Positions 28,408 to 40,689 of a DNA stretch of 64,000 nucleotides are shown piece after piece. The translations under genes and the position numbers were made by a program. Numbering within the stretch: the first letter of the stretch is position 1; every line of letters starts with the position of its first letter. The DNA is from Pogonophryne albipinna (lineage: Eukaryota > Chordata > Actinopteri > Perciformes > Artedidraconidae), in assembly GCA_028583405.1 (NCBI GenBank), contig CM053261.1:15988783-16052782 (forward strand), given 5' to 3'. A model generated the notes under the pieces. That model saw only the letters and a program-made list of their open reading frames with translations, ran no database searches and had not been told where the DNA came from.

Positions 28408-31124
28408 TGAGCTGTAAATGTACTGCCAGATAAAACAGTAAAAATAATATCAATTATAATAGCCGAACATTGTAGACTGAGAACTACTCAGCATTATCTC
28501 ACATTATGTTTAGGATTGAGATTGAAAACACTTTTCTAGGATCACTGAGTTTACCCACAAACACACTGCCTAAGTGAAGTTATGATTACTATAATGATAT
28601 AATGTGCTAACCACCTCCAATTTTCCCCCCTCGACATAGAAAGATTGATGGTGGCCAGTCAGATTGTTCCCAGAGGAATCCTTTGAAACCCAGCAACAAT
28701 GTTGGTATAACAAAGATTCATTATGACTTTTATATAATACTCTGTCCAATATGATTGTACAAATTATGATTTATTGCCTTTCGAGGGGGAACATTTCTAA
28801 TAGGCTACAATTATTACAGAACAATTCTCTGCATCTAAACCGGTTTTACTACAGTAGTGTCTCTGACTAGCTAAATGAATTAGCATTGCAAACAATGATT
28901 TTCTCTAGGGGCAATAACCACAGGAATTTGACAAACTCCTGCTATGAATCCTGGTTAAATACCAAACTCCAGACGGCACAAATGAAGTGGTAATCCAATA
29001 TAAAGTCACAGCTGAGTTCACAGTTGCATTGTTTCAGTTTGCAGTATCATTTCTGTTTATCTTGCTCCATCCTTCATTGTCTAAGAGCTTTACAAATTAA
29101 ACATTTGGAAGTTGCGGAGTACTCATTGCGAGTCTTTCACTGGATTGCTCATTTGTTGAGTCATTCCAACGTTAACATTTCAACATGAAACTGAATTTTC
29201 ATCCCACACTGAATAAGAGATTGTTTACAGAATAAAAAGCAGGGGTTCAATCCAAAAAACTGATTAAAAGTTGAACTTGCGACAGTGAATCATTAGAGGC
29301 ACCAATCATCCTATGATCGTACGCCACTGATGCCTGATCCAAGAGTTGATCTGACTCATCACACGCTTTCAAAATCAGCCATCAGATCTGAAAATGATTT
29401 ACTGTTACATTTGCTGTGGTTCGCTGGCCCTTCAAAAAAATGGTTTGAGTCTCTCCTGCTGAGTGAGACATAGTTTCAATAACAACACTGTAAGGATTTG
29501 ACAATCATCATGGTTGCCATTCGCAACATCTGAAATCAGCACATTCTTGACTCCATGCGTCACCTTCAGCGTAGAGGGGCCATACCTCTTGTGAAACGAG
29601 CACATGCTCTTCTTCCTCGCCAAGTTCAGAGGTTAAAAAGTCTCATCTGAAAATAATGCTTGCGCTGACCCGAGGCTTCAGATACTGTTGTGTTGTGAGT
29701 GAGGAGAAGCTTGATTTGTCATTTAGCCAATGAAATGAGCTCGTCTGTACCACATGAGGCAACATCTGGGGAGGAATGAGCAACTGTAAACGTTCCGATT
29801 GAGAAAGTCCTTTCACCACTAAAATCACACACACAATTTTAAGTATTTCTCTCTAATTCTAATATTCATGATTATATATTATATGCAACTTTTTAAAGTA
29901 AGAATTCACTATTATTCATTAAGAGTTTTACAGTCAGAAAGAATCTGCTTCATCAGCACTGTGCGGCTGTGGTTTCATCCAATTTAATTGACAGTTACCC
30001 GGCAACAATCTATTAACTGTCATCTGATTTTAATTTCATAATTGCAACATCCTGATTGGTACATGGCATTTATTTTTTTACAGTGTCCCGCCCACTTTAA
30101 AACGGCAAGGAGAACACAGTCAAAACAGCATGAATAGACATCTCACAAGTGAAGTAAACTGTTTATGTCAAGAATCAACACTTGCAATTTGCTGTATAAA
30201 CATTGTTTTAGGGGATTTTTAGTACACCTGAAAACTTGGTTTGCAATATTAGAAGAATTCACAAATGTTTTAAAGAAAAACAGAGATGGACAGAGAGAAA
30301 GCAATTTCCCTTTTTCAAGGTGCGGTGAAGCACAGAAATAAAAATATAAATGTTAGATGTAAAATGCTTCTCATTATAACCTGGTGCTAAAAGTTAATAT
30401 ATTAATTTCCCCTGCCAGGTGATGCAAAATGATTGATTATTGTGATCAGATTAAATAAACTTTAAACTGGATTTTATGCAGAGTTTGGTAGGCAAACAAA
30501 TATTGACAGTCAGGGCAATACACTGTACCAGCACACTGGATAAACATCAGACAGTGGTTAAATCTTGTGTTTAAGTGTTTTTTATGACCAGCTTAGCAGT
30601 GAGATATTTAGAATGAGGAGGAATATGAGATAACATGGTTTTCTGTTTTGTTCAGTTAAGAATATTAAAAACTAAAATGTCTGCAGATCAGAGGGATACC
30701 TCCAGGATGTGTTTGCATAGCTTAGCACACGGGCTGGAAACAGTGAGGGAGCTCCATCAATAACCAAAAGCCAGCTGTCATATTCTCGTATATTCTCTAT
30801 TGCATTTATTTATGTGGCCTAAGAGGCAGTTACATAGTTACATACGTCATTTATTTATTCCTGTATTTATTTATTCATTCCTGTATTTCTTCATACATTT
30901 ATTTATTTATACTTATGTCATGTTCCGTCCTCCATAGTTACAAGTTATTAGGTAACTGTTTGTGAATTCACCCAGCAACTCTGCACATAGCTCCAGATGC
31001 AGCAGGTGTTACAGTCGCATGTGCAATTTACAAGTAAGGTGAAACTTGAGGATGTGTCGCGAAACACATGAGAGCTGACTTGCACAGGCGCTGGTTATAT
31101 ATGTTCTAAAATATTGTTTCCGAG
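28408..31124. other. Non-coding DNA, nothing recognised
   Basis: AT-rich, unique-looking. A region with repeated ATTTATTTAT/ATTCCTGTATTT words lies at 30800-30920. Open frames are short with no motifs. Confidence 0.6.
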
Positions 31125-31384
31125 TTTATAAACCTCTGGGCTAAACACATGTTGGGTGTAATCTGCAATTCTGTGTAAAGAGATTCTGAAAGTTTCAGGA
31201 AAAAAGCTTCGCTCACTTTTTGTCCTGATCCATTTATATAAAAACCTGTCTGAAAATGAGCTGATCAGATTTTGGCCACTTTATGATGTCATGAATTTTT
31301 TTTGGCTTGTGTAACCTTTAGCCAATCACCAACCAAGGTAACACCCCCGACCTTATCACCTGAATCTCCTCCTAGAGCACCATT

Positions 31385-32055
31385 AGGCGCTTTCACACCG
31401 GAGTACTTTTCCCAGGAATAGTTCCGATAGTTCCTGGGATTTTGCGTTCACACCAAAAAGATCTGGAACTAGAACTTTTTTTTGCGAACCTTTTCACCCC
31501 TTTTTAGTCCCTGCTAGAGAGCAGGGACTTTCCTGAGGAGAAAAAGGTTCCAATTTCTGATTGGCTGGGCAAATTGCAAACCACGCCCTATAAAACTCGG
31601 AAATGTTTTGTGAAGCCGCCATTGTATTTGCTGGCATTAGCATTATTAGCATTAGCCCAGCGCACCAACGGAGAGAGTCTAACTTATGGCAACACAAAAA
31701 AAAACATGGGAGCGGTGGAGATGAGGAGGTGTCGGCGTTCTGGCGATTTACTCCGAAGGCTTCAGTAGAAGCAGCTGGGAGTCTTCCCAGCAGCTTCTAC
31801 TGAAGCCAGTCCCCAACTCCGGGCACGTCCGGCCGGGGACTTTGGGTGGCAGTAAACGCCGTAAAGTTGTTTGCGGCTTGCCAGTAAAGCAGAAGAAGAA
31901 GAAGTGAAGTCAGTGGCTTAAATTTGTCTAATCCTCCCTCAGGGACTTATTTCCGGTGTGAACGCGATCTGCTCTTTAGTTCCGGGAACTAAAGAGTTCC
32001 GATGAACTAAGTACTGGGAACTAAGTACGGCAAAGTACTTGGTGTGAAAGCACCT
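31385..32055. mobile_element. MITE with AGGYGCTTTCACACC ends and ATT duplication
   Basis: Ends AGGCGCTTTCACACCGGAGT and TTGGTGTGAAAGCACCT are inverted relatives, flanked by ATT (31382-31384, 32056-32058). The uninterrupted paralogue at 34606 reads AGCACCATTGTG in complement, confirming the exact insertion site and the 3-bp duplication. Interior: TTCCGGGAACT-type repeats in both orientations and a strong 50-bp hairpin. Non-coding. A 3-bp duplication points toward PIF/Harbinger-like mobilisation, but ATT is not its usual target. Confidence 0.85.
31758..31807. repeat. 50-bp hairpin inside the MITE
   Basis: A 23-base arm beginning GGCTTCAGTAGAAGC and ending GCTGGGA pairs with its complement across the four-base loop GTCT, with one mismatch. 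Confidence 0.9.
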
Positions 32056-32295
32056 ATTGTGTTCTTTTTAACCAAATATCTCACAGAGGGGCGTGGGGAG
32101 TGGCTCCTTATTTTCATCTAAAGTAACAGACGGAGAATCAGCACTTTTGAAACAGGGCTGAAACAGAGGGATTTATGGGATGCTACAATGGGTGATCCGT
32201 TTGGTATTTGGAGCCAAACACTTCAGAGACATGTTTTATATATATCTGAGACCTATAATATATTGATGAAAAACAGTATAATAGGGGATCTTTAA

Positions 32296-33654
32296 TAAAA
32301 AATATTTCTCCTAGTTTCATAGCACAGCTAATATTACATTGATTAAGGAAGTTGGTCCACAAATGTCCCTCCACTTAAACTTCTCAGTGAAGCAAAGCTG
32401 CCACTGTAAACTGAATGTCCAATCACCCAATCAAAGCACATGGTTTCATTACACTGATAAGCCTCAGAGACTTCCTACAGTTCGACGGTGATTAGATTTG
32501 GGCCAGAAACTAAGTCAAGGATATCCTTGCCGCACCCTGCCTCAGCAGGCGTGCTGCCTGCTGCCTCGTGCGCAATACTAAGCTTGATATTTTTCCATCG
32601 TGCGCTCCCATTCCAGCTCTAATTTCAGAAAAGAAAACACATTTATTTAAAACATGCGGTCCTTCTCACACCGTTCTCTCTGTTTTTACCACTTCCCTCT
32701 CCCTTGCTTTCCTTCTCCTTGCTTCCGCCAACATTCTTGTCCTTTTCTTTATCTCTATGTTTCCTGCATTCCTTGCTATCTCTGTTTGTCCTCTACAGCA
32801 TGTGTCCTGTCCTGTGGTCTTTCTTTAGTGTCCATATGCTGTTAGAATTAAAAGTGTGGGGGGGGGGGGGGGGGGTGGGCAGCTCAACCCTCCTCCTGAG
32901 GGAGCATCTGCTTCTCTCTTTCCTCTCCATCACAATCATCTCTCTCTCTTTCTCTGCGGACTAACAAACAGCGCTGACCTCAGACATTTGGACACGTTAC
33001 AGAGGAGCAGCATGATATAAAACAAGAAGTATGCAGCCCCCATGACAGATCAGGCTCGGGATGTGGACGGAATCCAGTGCAATCACAAACACTTGCAGAT
33101 CATTGAAATAACTATTCTGTTAATGTGATTTCATCTGACAAAACCACGTTTAAATGTTATAGAGGCCCAAAAACAACTCAAACACAGTCAGACAGCAGGG
33201 ACTCAGAAACAGAACCTGGATACAGATTCTAAAGTGAAAAGATTATTTGTGTCCATGCATTGTTTTTAAGAACATCATATTTATGGATTAATGGATACTG
33301 CAAAATGACGTCATTCTGCATGTTAAGTAGCCATGTGCTTTCGTGTTATCGGCTGAATCTTTATTTATTGATTAGATCACATTACTCTGATGAAAGTGTT
33401 CAAGACAGCCTATATGTCTGAACTCGATCCTTAGAGTAATGTGTTACGGAGCCTTCTCTTCAATATTGTTTCCACATAACGAGCATTTATTTAGCGCTGC
33501 TCTGACTTTTCCAATGTGGAAGCAGAATGTGTGAAAGCATACAGCACGATGCATGGTGTGTCTCTAGACATCTTTAGACTGGAATAGCGGGGCCCAGTAC
33601 GTTAACTAGCCTTGCAGGTGCACACGCCAGGATAGAGGACATCAGACTCCAGAG
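32296..33654. other. Non-coding DNA
   Basis: No gene recognised. Contains an 18-G run (32858-32875) and a T/C-rich section (32640-32790) whose open frames in several registers reflect composition only. Confidence 0.55.
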
Positions 33655-33870
33655 AAAATTAGCTCGAGTCCAAGTCGGAGCGTCAATGTACAAGTCGAGT
33701 CCGAGTCATCGTGGGGGGGGGAAATTCACAAGTCCAAGTCATCGTGCGCGAGAATTCACGAGTCCAAGTCCGAGTCGCGTCAATCAATGCGCGAGTCGAG
33801 TCACGAGTCCCGAAAATCGGCACTCGAGTCCGAGTCCAAGACTCGAGTACTCCATCTCTGCCACAGTGTA
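33655..33870. repeat. GAGTCCGAGTC/CAAGTC-rich repeat
   Basis: About 200 bp made of irregular AGTCCGAGTC, AGTCCAAGTC and CGAGTCACGAGTC units, ending CTCGAGTACTCCATCTCTG. This text is known as part of a dispersed teleost element; only a fragment is present here. Open frames across it on both strands are repeat artefacts. Confidence 0.6.
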
Positions 33871-34601
33871 CATCTTTACTGATCGACTCAGCAGTTTCCA
33901 GATATCTGTCAATAAACACAGAGCAGTTGAAGTGTTATGCACTCAATACGTCTACAAATTAGCCATAAACCCAATAACACTCACTGAAAAGTAATTTTTC
34001 ATGCACAATTCCAGGCTATGGCTGATATAACATTTCAAATCTCAAACGATGCTTTGAAACATCCAATGAAATGCATCAGCCTCTTGTTGCCTGTGAGCAG
34101 CTGTTTAAAGCGGCTTAGTAACAAATTCGGCCTCTAAAATGAAATAAACGGGCGAAATGTTATGTCTCAGCAGGCGCAATAAATACTGTAGTCGTGTAAT
34201 AAAATAATGAACGTGTCAATGTTTCCAACGCGATTGGAGAGAAATGAAGCAAGGCGAACCATAAGGTCTTTTGTTATGTGACAAATAAATTCAGATATTT
34301 ATATGGGATATTTAACAAGGATTTAATCAAATGCAGCTCCATTTGATTCTCCAGTGTTGGGTGATGTAACCATGCTCTTCATCCCTTATTTATAAAAACT
34401 TGATACTCCTGTCAACACTGTGAATTAATATATCAATTAATTTCAGATTTCTACCTGGAAATAACCTGGTGATGATTTCATAGTTATTTTGAAGTCTGTT
34501 TGGGTCACTTCTATTATATGGTGGTACAGTACTCCATGCTTTCCTATGATAACATAAATCAACCCTCAAATACCATTTACTCCATCTCCCACACAATGTC
34601 A
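33871..34601. other. Non-coding DNA with a conserved-element look
   Basis: 34050-34320 is non-repetitive, rich in TAAT/ATAAA words (e.g. GCGCAATAAATACTGTAG, TTTTGTTATGTGACAAATAA). It could be an enhancer, but only a cross-species alignment would tell. Confidence 0.3.
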
Positions 34602-34605
34602 TTAA

Positions 34606-35106
34606 AGGTCCCCTATTGTACTTTTTTTCATTAATATTTAATAGGTCTCAGATATACAAAACATGTCTCTGAAGTGTTTGACTCGAAATACCAAACAAAT
34701 ACATTGTAGCATCCCATAATCCCCTCTGTTTCAGCCCTGTTTCAAAAGTGCTGATTCTGTGTCTTTTACTTCAGATGAAAATAAGGAGCCACACCCAACG
34801 CCCCTCTGAGAGATATTTGGTTAAAAATAACACAATGGTGCTCTAGAAGGAGATTCAGGTGATAAGGTGGGGGGGGGGGGGGTACCTTAGTTGGTTATTG
34901 GCTAATGGTTACACAAGCTAATACATCGTTATGACATCATAAAGTGGCCACAATTGGATCAGCTCATTTTCAGACAGGTTTTTATATAAATGGATCAGGA
35001 GAAAAAGTGAGTGAATATTTTTTCCTGAAACTTTCAGAATCTCTTTGCACAGAGGGGACACATGTTTATGTATCAAAGAAAGTGGATTTTGCATAATAGG
35101 TGACCT
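34606..35106 (+). mobile_element. TTAA-flanked 'aggtcccctatt' element, copy 2 (complete)
   Basis: Starts AGGTCCCCTATTGTAC and ends TAATAGGTGACCT (inverted relatives), with TTAA on both sides (34602-34605, 35107-35110). 501 bp, non-coding, with a G14 run at 34869-34882. Serves as the empty-site reference for the MITE at 31385. Confidence 0.8.
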
Positions 35107-35110
35107 TTAA

Positions 35111-36534
35111 AGTTGCCTAAGCAGCTCCGCTCTTGCACTTGTGTTTGAAATGATGTCTCAAACCATGTCACACAAACAGGGACTGAATCTGCAGGGCACT
35201 CGTCGATCTGCTGACTCAGACCAGATCGAGGCGTGGGGAGTCTTCTTCTTGGCATTAGGGCAGCAGCGAGGATCTGTAGTTACTGGGCACTGTGCCACGT
35301 GATGACGGTGTCATACTTGTTTTGTATGTGTAAACGCATAGCTTTATATCAATAGGACTACACAAAAGGGCTTTCCTCGCTGTGTAGGAAAGGGTGTGTA
35401 AAGGCCACACATTTCTGTTATGTGGATGATTCATTTGAGATTTGAAAAAGGTATGCCTTCTTTTACAGGTTTGCATAAAACATGTCCACACTTGACGTCA
35501 GTGTGCAAACTCACGGTGCAGGGTTGGTCCGGTTCGTAACCGTAAAGCTCCTGCTTCGTGGGGCCGCAACACTGCATTGCATTGCATCATCGAGGAACAG
35601 ATGTTTGTGACATTTTGCATCCAAACTCTCTTTTTCTGGCTCACGCTTCACTTTCTTCCTCCTTTGTGTGTACTTTACCCTCAAATAAACCCTTTTCCTC
35701 CAAGTCTTCTGGGACATTTACAAGGCTATCCCGTGAGGTTTATATTGAACGCATAGGGATGATGCATTTACTCAAGCAGTATTTGATGATGCATAAACAA
35801 AGCAGAATATCACAACAACGGGGGTTTCAGTGTGCCATGAGTGAGGGGGAAAAAGGAGGTCAAAACAAGGATAAGAAATAATGACAAAATCATGCTGTTC
35901 GTTTGGCAGCTAACAGCGAGCAACACTTCAGAGGGAATCTGAGTAAGCATATTTGCTTTTCTCTCTGGAGTGTCTTCAGTGTGTGTTGCTGAAGATGAGG
36001 CTGCTATGTGTTATCAATGTTTGACTTTAAACTCGTGTATGACAAGTCATCTGTCTGTTTTAGGCCTGTCACGTTCTGTTCTCCTCATACAGATGCAAGG
36101 TATGGTTCATTAGCTGTGTGAGAAATGAGAACAGATTTCTGACAGCAAATGAACAGGACTCGGTTTTGAAGTGAGGACTTTACCAGATTCCACTAATTAC
36201 AGGCCAGAGGGGGTACAAGCTGAGCCAAACAGCCTCACACACATCAGAGAGAAACATGTTTCAAAGCCTCATGAATGTATGTATCCTCAAACCACAAGCA
36301 GCTAATATACTGTAAAGAGAGCTATATTAAGGGAAATATGAGACAAATAATGACTGTCAGACTACAGGCTTCCACATGTTTATGTTTAATCTGCTTAGCG
36401 CTGTGCCTACCTTACCACAGCCGTACCTGACTACCTCTGTAATGTGAGTAACTACTTAAATGGTTCATTTAATCCCTTGACATACAGGTTCCTCCTTTTG
36501 TTCTTCCTTTTAGGAACACTTTTTGAAATACACT
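35111..36534. other. Non-coding DNA, nothing recognised
   Basis: Unique-looking sequence; a 107-codon open frame from 35558 has no motif. Confidence 0.5.
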
Positions 36535-36720
36535 TTTTTGCTGGCATATCGGTTTGTTAAATATCAAGCTACAGCCAAGTTGGTTAGCTTAGGATTCAAC
36601 TACACCAAATGTTATTCATCTTTGGACAGAGCCACACCAGTTGTTTCCCTGTTTTAAGTCTTCATGCTAAGTCAAACTGTCTCCTTGCTGTACATTTTCT
36701 ACTGGTAAGAAAGTTAAATG
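36535..36720. repeat. Worn palindromic teleost repeat ('ttagcttag... tttggacagagcca')
   Basis: Contains GTTGGTTAGCTTAGG, then CTTTGGACAGAGCCA and TTTCCCTGTTTTAAGTC, a well-known dispersed fish motif set. Heavily mutated. A second worn relative with TACCAGCACCTCGAAAGC lies at 43190-43480. Confidence 0.5.
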
Positions 36721-36841
36721 GAGCTAAAACAGATATATATTCCTTGACAAAACCTGGCGCCTACTTTTGACGCCTTGTAATGACTGGCCCACCGGCGGTT
36801 CCTATCCAGCATGACAATGTCTTCTGTTACCTTACACATGC

Positions 36842-36930
36842 GCTCTCTCTCTCTCTCTCTCTCTCGCGCTCGCTCTCTCTCTCTCTCTCTCTCTCGCTCT
36901 CTCGCTCTCTCACACACACACACACACACA
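36842..36930. repeat. (CT)n/(CA)n compound microsatellite
   Basis: CT runs interrupted by CG dinucleotides pass into (CA)8 at the right end. Open frames here encode SLSLSRSL / RERERE repeats and are artefacts. Confidence 0.95.
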
Positions 36931-38694
36931 ATGTCAACGCACAGGTAGACGGTTGGAAATCCAAGCTATAATGGCTACCTTGGGAAATGCCAGAGTTTGT
37001 GCAGAATAGACGGAGCCATTTCTTCCCACACCTGCTGCTTTGTGTCACTTTATCCCAGAACATCCTCTCTGGTCACCTTATCCTGGCACAGAGACAAGCA
37101 AAGGATGACTGACAGGATCATCGCCAAGTGCACTAAAAATATCCAGCATCTCATAAAAAGAAGTTTGGTATATTTTATAGTCTCTATTTGCTAAGTTAGA
37201 CTTGCAAAAGGGGTTGAGTTGTTGCAAGTTGCTTAAAGTTGTCCACTCTATCCGGGATATATGCCTTGTAGATTGTATCGTAGTACAATTTATATCTAAG
37301 AAAACACCTCATTCAGCTTTACCTTACTACGATACGCAGGAAACCAGAGCAGCTTGGATATCAGGTGACATCGGACACCACCAAGGAGAATTGACTCTTT
37401 TCTCCAAGCCACGGGAAATTCAGGACGCGATCTAGGCCTCTCACAGTCAGCACGCTATACATCCACACAGGCCCAAAGCTTGGGTTACCACCTTACGCTC
37501 TGCTCATTGTTCATCCCTCCATTCAGCAGGGAGCAAGATAACCAAGGCTGTTTTAGGCCCTGAGGTGGGATTAACGGCTTTCAGGCAACAAAGTGGATCG
37601 TTAGAGACCGTCTATGAATTAAACAGGAAAGACGTTTAAAACCTTTGCTAGCTTAAACATTTTGAAAACACTTTATAAAGTTGGTTGACTTTAATTGCCA
37701 CAGGATATCCCTTTATACTCACACAAGGGAAACACCAGAGGTCTATATAAACCATGCACATACATGCGGAGTGGGGGAGGGCTGCCTGTTTACTCGGGCC
37801 CTGGGAAACAAACTTAATCTTAAAGATCCACTTTCTCAGAACATACATTTCTGACATAATTAAACACTTCGCTGAACATCACCAAAGAGTGGACTGATGG
37901 CAGGAGTGCGTTTCATCTGTCCCAACCGGAACTGTAATGTTTGGCCAAATAAATAGAGGGTATCAGCTTCAGCAAGCACAGTAATTAAACGGGCTGGCTT
38001 TTTTTAGAGCCGCGCTGCTTTGAATCATATCGGCCTCAGTTAGATAAGGATACAGGATCATTTGTATTGCGTACGGACGATACAGAAATATGGCCAAACA
38101 GTCGGGAAGTTAGAGAGAAAGTCTCAAACACATGCTCTTTGAATGTTAATCAGATTTGTTTCCAGTACAAATATTTGCCTAATCAATGGTTTCCCTTAGA
38201 GAAAAAGACAAACAATCATCACACCATGGATCATTAGGAAAAATGGGCACACGCCTCAGTATGCCAGTGCCTTGCAATCCAGTTAACGCTCTTCATCAAC
38301 TCTAACAACTACAAAACGGTGCTGTTTACAACAGTGGAAAGAAGCTCTTATTAACAGGACATAATAACTGAAGGAACCAGAATGTCTGAGTGAGAGTGGC
38401 TCCAAGCCCAGTTTATACAAAGAGGTGATTGGCTTCTGATTAAAATATTGGCAAAATAAAAAGGCGTCGGCACATCACTAAAAGTCAATTTGCCATCCAG
38501 TAATTACAGCACTTCATTGTTAACACCGCAGTCAGTAAATATAACAGCGCTGGGAAGAGACGTGCCACAGTGAGGTTTTTATGCAGAGGAAATATAGAAG
38601 AGCAGCGGTGGAATGAAGGTCAGGTAGCTCCTGTTTAACATCAGCAGCTAACAGCAGGAATACAGATCCAACCATCTGGGTACAGCTCTGCCCA
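36931..38694. other. Non-coding DNA with possible conserved elements
   Basis: No coding sequence seen. 37800-38640 is notably free of simple repeats, with homeodomain-like words (CAGTAATTAAACGG, GCCTAATCAATGG, CAGTAATTACAGC) and a CTTTGAAT/CTTTGAATG pair. Candidate cis-regulatory DNA. Confidence 0.35.
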
Positions 38695-38709
38695 TCAGAT
38701 TACTGCTCG

Positions 38710-38766
38710 GCATGCAGCTGTGTGCGTGGGCGTGTGCGGGCGTGTACGGGCTTGTGCGTGTGTGTA
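38710..38766. repeat. GTGYGGGCGT minisatellite-like patch
   Basis: Irregular repeats of GTGTGCGTGGGCGTGTGCGG type, about 55 bp. Confidence 0.7.
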
Positions 38767-38868
38767 AAGAAGATATAGTCAGATAGATGATAGCATACGA
38801 GCCAAACAAATAATAGACTTCTCTTTTAGTGAAAGTGCTCAATGCGATCAAGGCCTCTCATCTCAATA

Positions 38869-39198
38869 ACGGCCCGTCCACACAACGGCGTGCGTTGACA
38901 CTTGCCGGCGGGCGTGTCTGACACTCGACCAACAACCAATCACATGAATCTCCCGCCCCTGACACACAAGCAGCGGTTTGATTGGCTAGAGCTTGTACTG
39001 GCATATGATTCGATTGGCTGACGCTTCTGCCGAGGCATCAAAAGTTGAACATTGCTCAACTTTTGCAGCGAGCCACGCCAGCAACGCTCCGCGTCGCTTC
39101 CCACGATGCAGTTCGGCTAAAAGTGACGTCACCCCATTCAAAGTGAATGGGCAGAAGCGTTGGAAGCTTCAACGCACGCCGCTGTGTGGACGGGCCGT
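38869..39198. mobile_element. 330-bp MITE with 30-bp inverted ends
   Basis: The left 30 bp start ACGGCCCGTCCACACAACGG and the right 30 bp are the reverse complement with one difference. The interior is non-coding, with repeated ATTGGCT (CCAAT-box-like) words and a small AAAGTTGA/TCAACTTT hairpin. The outer flanks TCATCTCA and (in complement) TCATCTC are themselves inverted, so the true ends may lie slightly further out; no direct duplication is evident. Confidence 0.8.
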
Positions 39199-39206
39199 GA
39201 GATGAA

Positions 39207-40205
39207 TAAAAAGAAGATTATAAAAACATATTTTTTATCAGTGACAACACACATTAACATCAAGAATGTGAAAATTATTTTTGAAATATATATTATAATT
39301 AATTAGAGCTGTGCTGAATAGTTTGAGGCTTTAAGGCTTACGTTTAAATCGAAAATGTAAATTTTGAATAAACATTAATTCTGTACAAGCCTAGTACACC
39401 TACATTTGAATTTGAAAACCTCAATGGCGCTTTTAACGTAACAAAATACATTTGTTACAACTCTTGAGAATATATAAAAATAAATTAAATATAGTTAGAT
39501 GCATCATAATGCAACAACTTCTGTCATTGTATGAATTAGAAGCAACAGAGAGAATTAAATGTCTCTATCCAGCAGCCTGTATTCAGCTCTCATATGGGAG
39601 GACGACAGATATCAAATATCACTCTACTAAATGAAAACTGGAAAAACCTCCCTCTCTGTAGGGTCTCTAAAGACTTCACCATGGGAAGCTTCTGGCACCC
39701 CCAGGTGACATATTAATACTAAGGTGGGTCTAAATCAGCGGATGTGGTCCGTGAATGTCTCTTTATATGTAATCCCGCTGAGTGTGTATTATGCTAATTA
39801 CAATATACTGATCTGCATGGATCAGAGGATAAACCAAGACGCTGTTACAGGGTTGGCCTGTGTGAAATTAAAATATATATATTATATTATTACTTCTTTG
39901 TAATATAGAAATAGAGCAGTGTAGATGATGATCCTATGGACACACTGCAGCATTAAAAAGACTTAATAAACAGTTGGTAGTTCACTAACAGGAACAATAA
40001 GAGAGAAAAGCCAACAGATGCAAAGTAGACACAATCAGCCATAATGAATGTATGCTGGAGGGCCAGTTAGGCTTCACAGCCGTCCCAAACCATGCTTTAC
40101 ATTTCTTGTTGTGTCACCCAATATACTGTTTTCTGTTCAAGATAATCCTTTCTTAGATTATCCCCCCGGGCATGCTATATGTAACACCTGTTGTTTACCC
40201 CACAG
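39207..40205. other. Non-coding AT-rich DNA
   Basis: No feature recognised; ends at a splice-acceptor-like TTTACCCCACAG. Confidence 0.5.
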
Positions 40206-40510
40206 TCATCAGGACACAAACAGCCTGGATGAAACCCCTCGTATCTCGAGGAAGCACGCGGAGGGGGACATCTTCAGTCCCCACCCTGCTCTTCCTCCTC
40301 CCCCCGGCCCATCTCTCTCCTGTGGGCGCCACCACCGACAGCTGTGGAGTGGAGCGAGCTGGTGACGTCCTCGGGGGTGTTTGCTCCGCAGATGTGAGGT
40401 CTAAGGGGGTTAATAAAGAGCTGCAGGCCAGGACCAAAGTCATCAGAGAGAGGGAGAGAGCAAGAAAGAGACGACAAGAGAGAGGGGGGGGGGGGGGGAA
40501 GGGCGTAACG
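40206..40510 (+). other. GC-rich exon-like block, unidentified
   Basis: Follows TTGTTTACCCCACAG, a good splice acceptor. Composition jumps from AT-rich to GC/CpG-richer. One frame reads HQDTNSLDETPRISRKHAEG and then DIFSPHPALPPPPGP before a stop at 40363. Another stays open further, reading KELQARTKVIRERERARKRR. No donor or partner exon is clear and I do not recognise a protein. It could be an exon or 5' UTR of an unseen gene, or non-coding. Confidence 0.25.
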
Positions 40511-40689
40511 TGACACCAACCACCACCTCTATTATAAGGAGAATCACCAGCACCACATCTGCCCTATATATAGCTTGTGGGCTGCTTTCAGTTTCAGTTT
40601 TCCCTCTCTTTTATTTGTATCTGTGGGACTCTTAACTCATCTTTTCTCCACGGCCTCCCCCCCCCTGCAGCCCACCCCCTCCCAACTAT

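Larger units (their letters stand above)
31125..32291 (-). repeat. TTAA-type 'aggtcccctatt' repeat, copy 1, carrying a MITE
   Basis: Related, in opposite orientation, to the complete copy at 34606-35106. Shared blocks include AGAGATTCTGAAAGTTTCAGG, AAACCTGTCTGAAAATGAGC and GATGAAAATAAGGAGCC in complement. It ends AATAGGGGATCT before TTAA (32292-32295). The left boundary is eroded. A 671-bp MITE interrupts it at 31385. Confidence 0.7.

Noticed and set aside
36714..37063. Frames of RERERE and SLSLSL
   Set aside because: Translation of the CT/CA microsatellite.
40556..40580. CCCTATATATAGCTTGTGGG as a TATA promoter
   Set aside because: TATA-like words are frequent in this AT-rich DNA and no transcribed feature follows that I can support.
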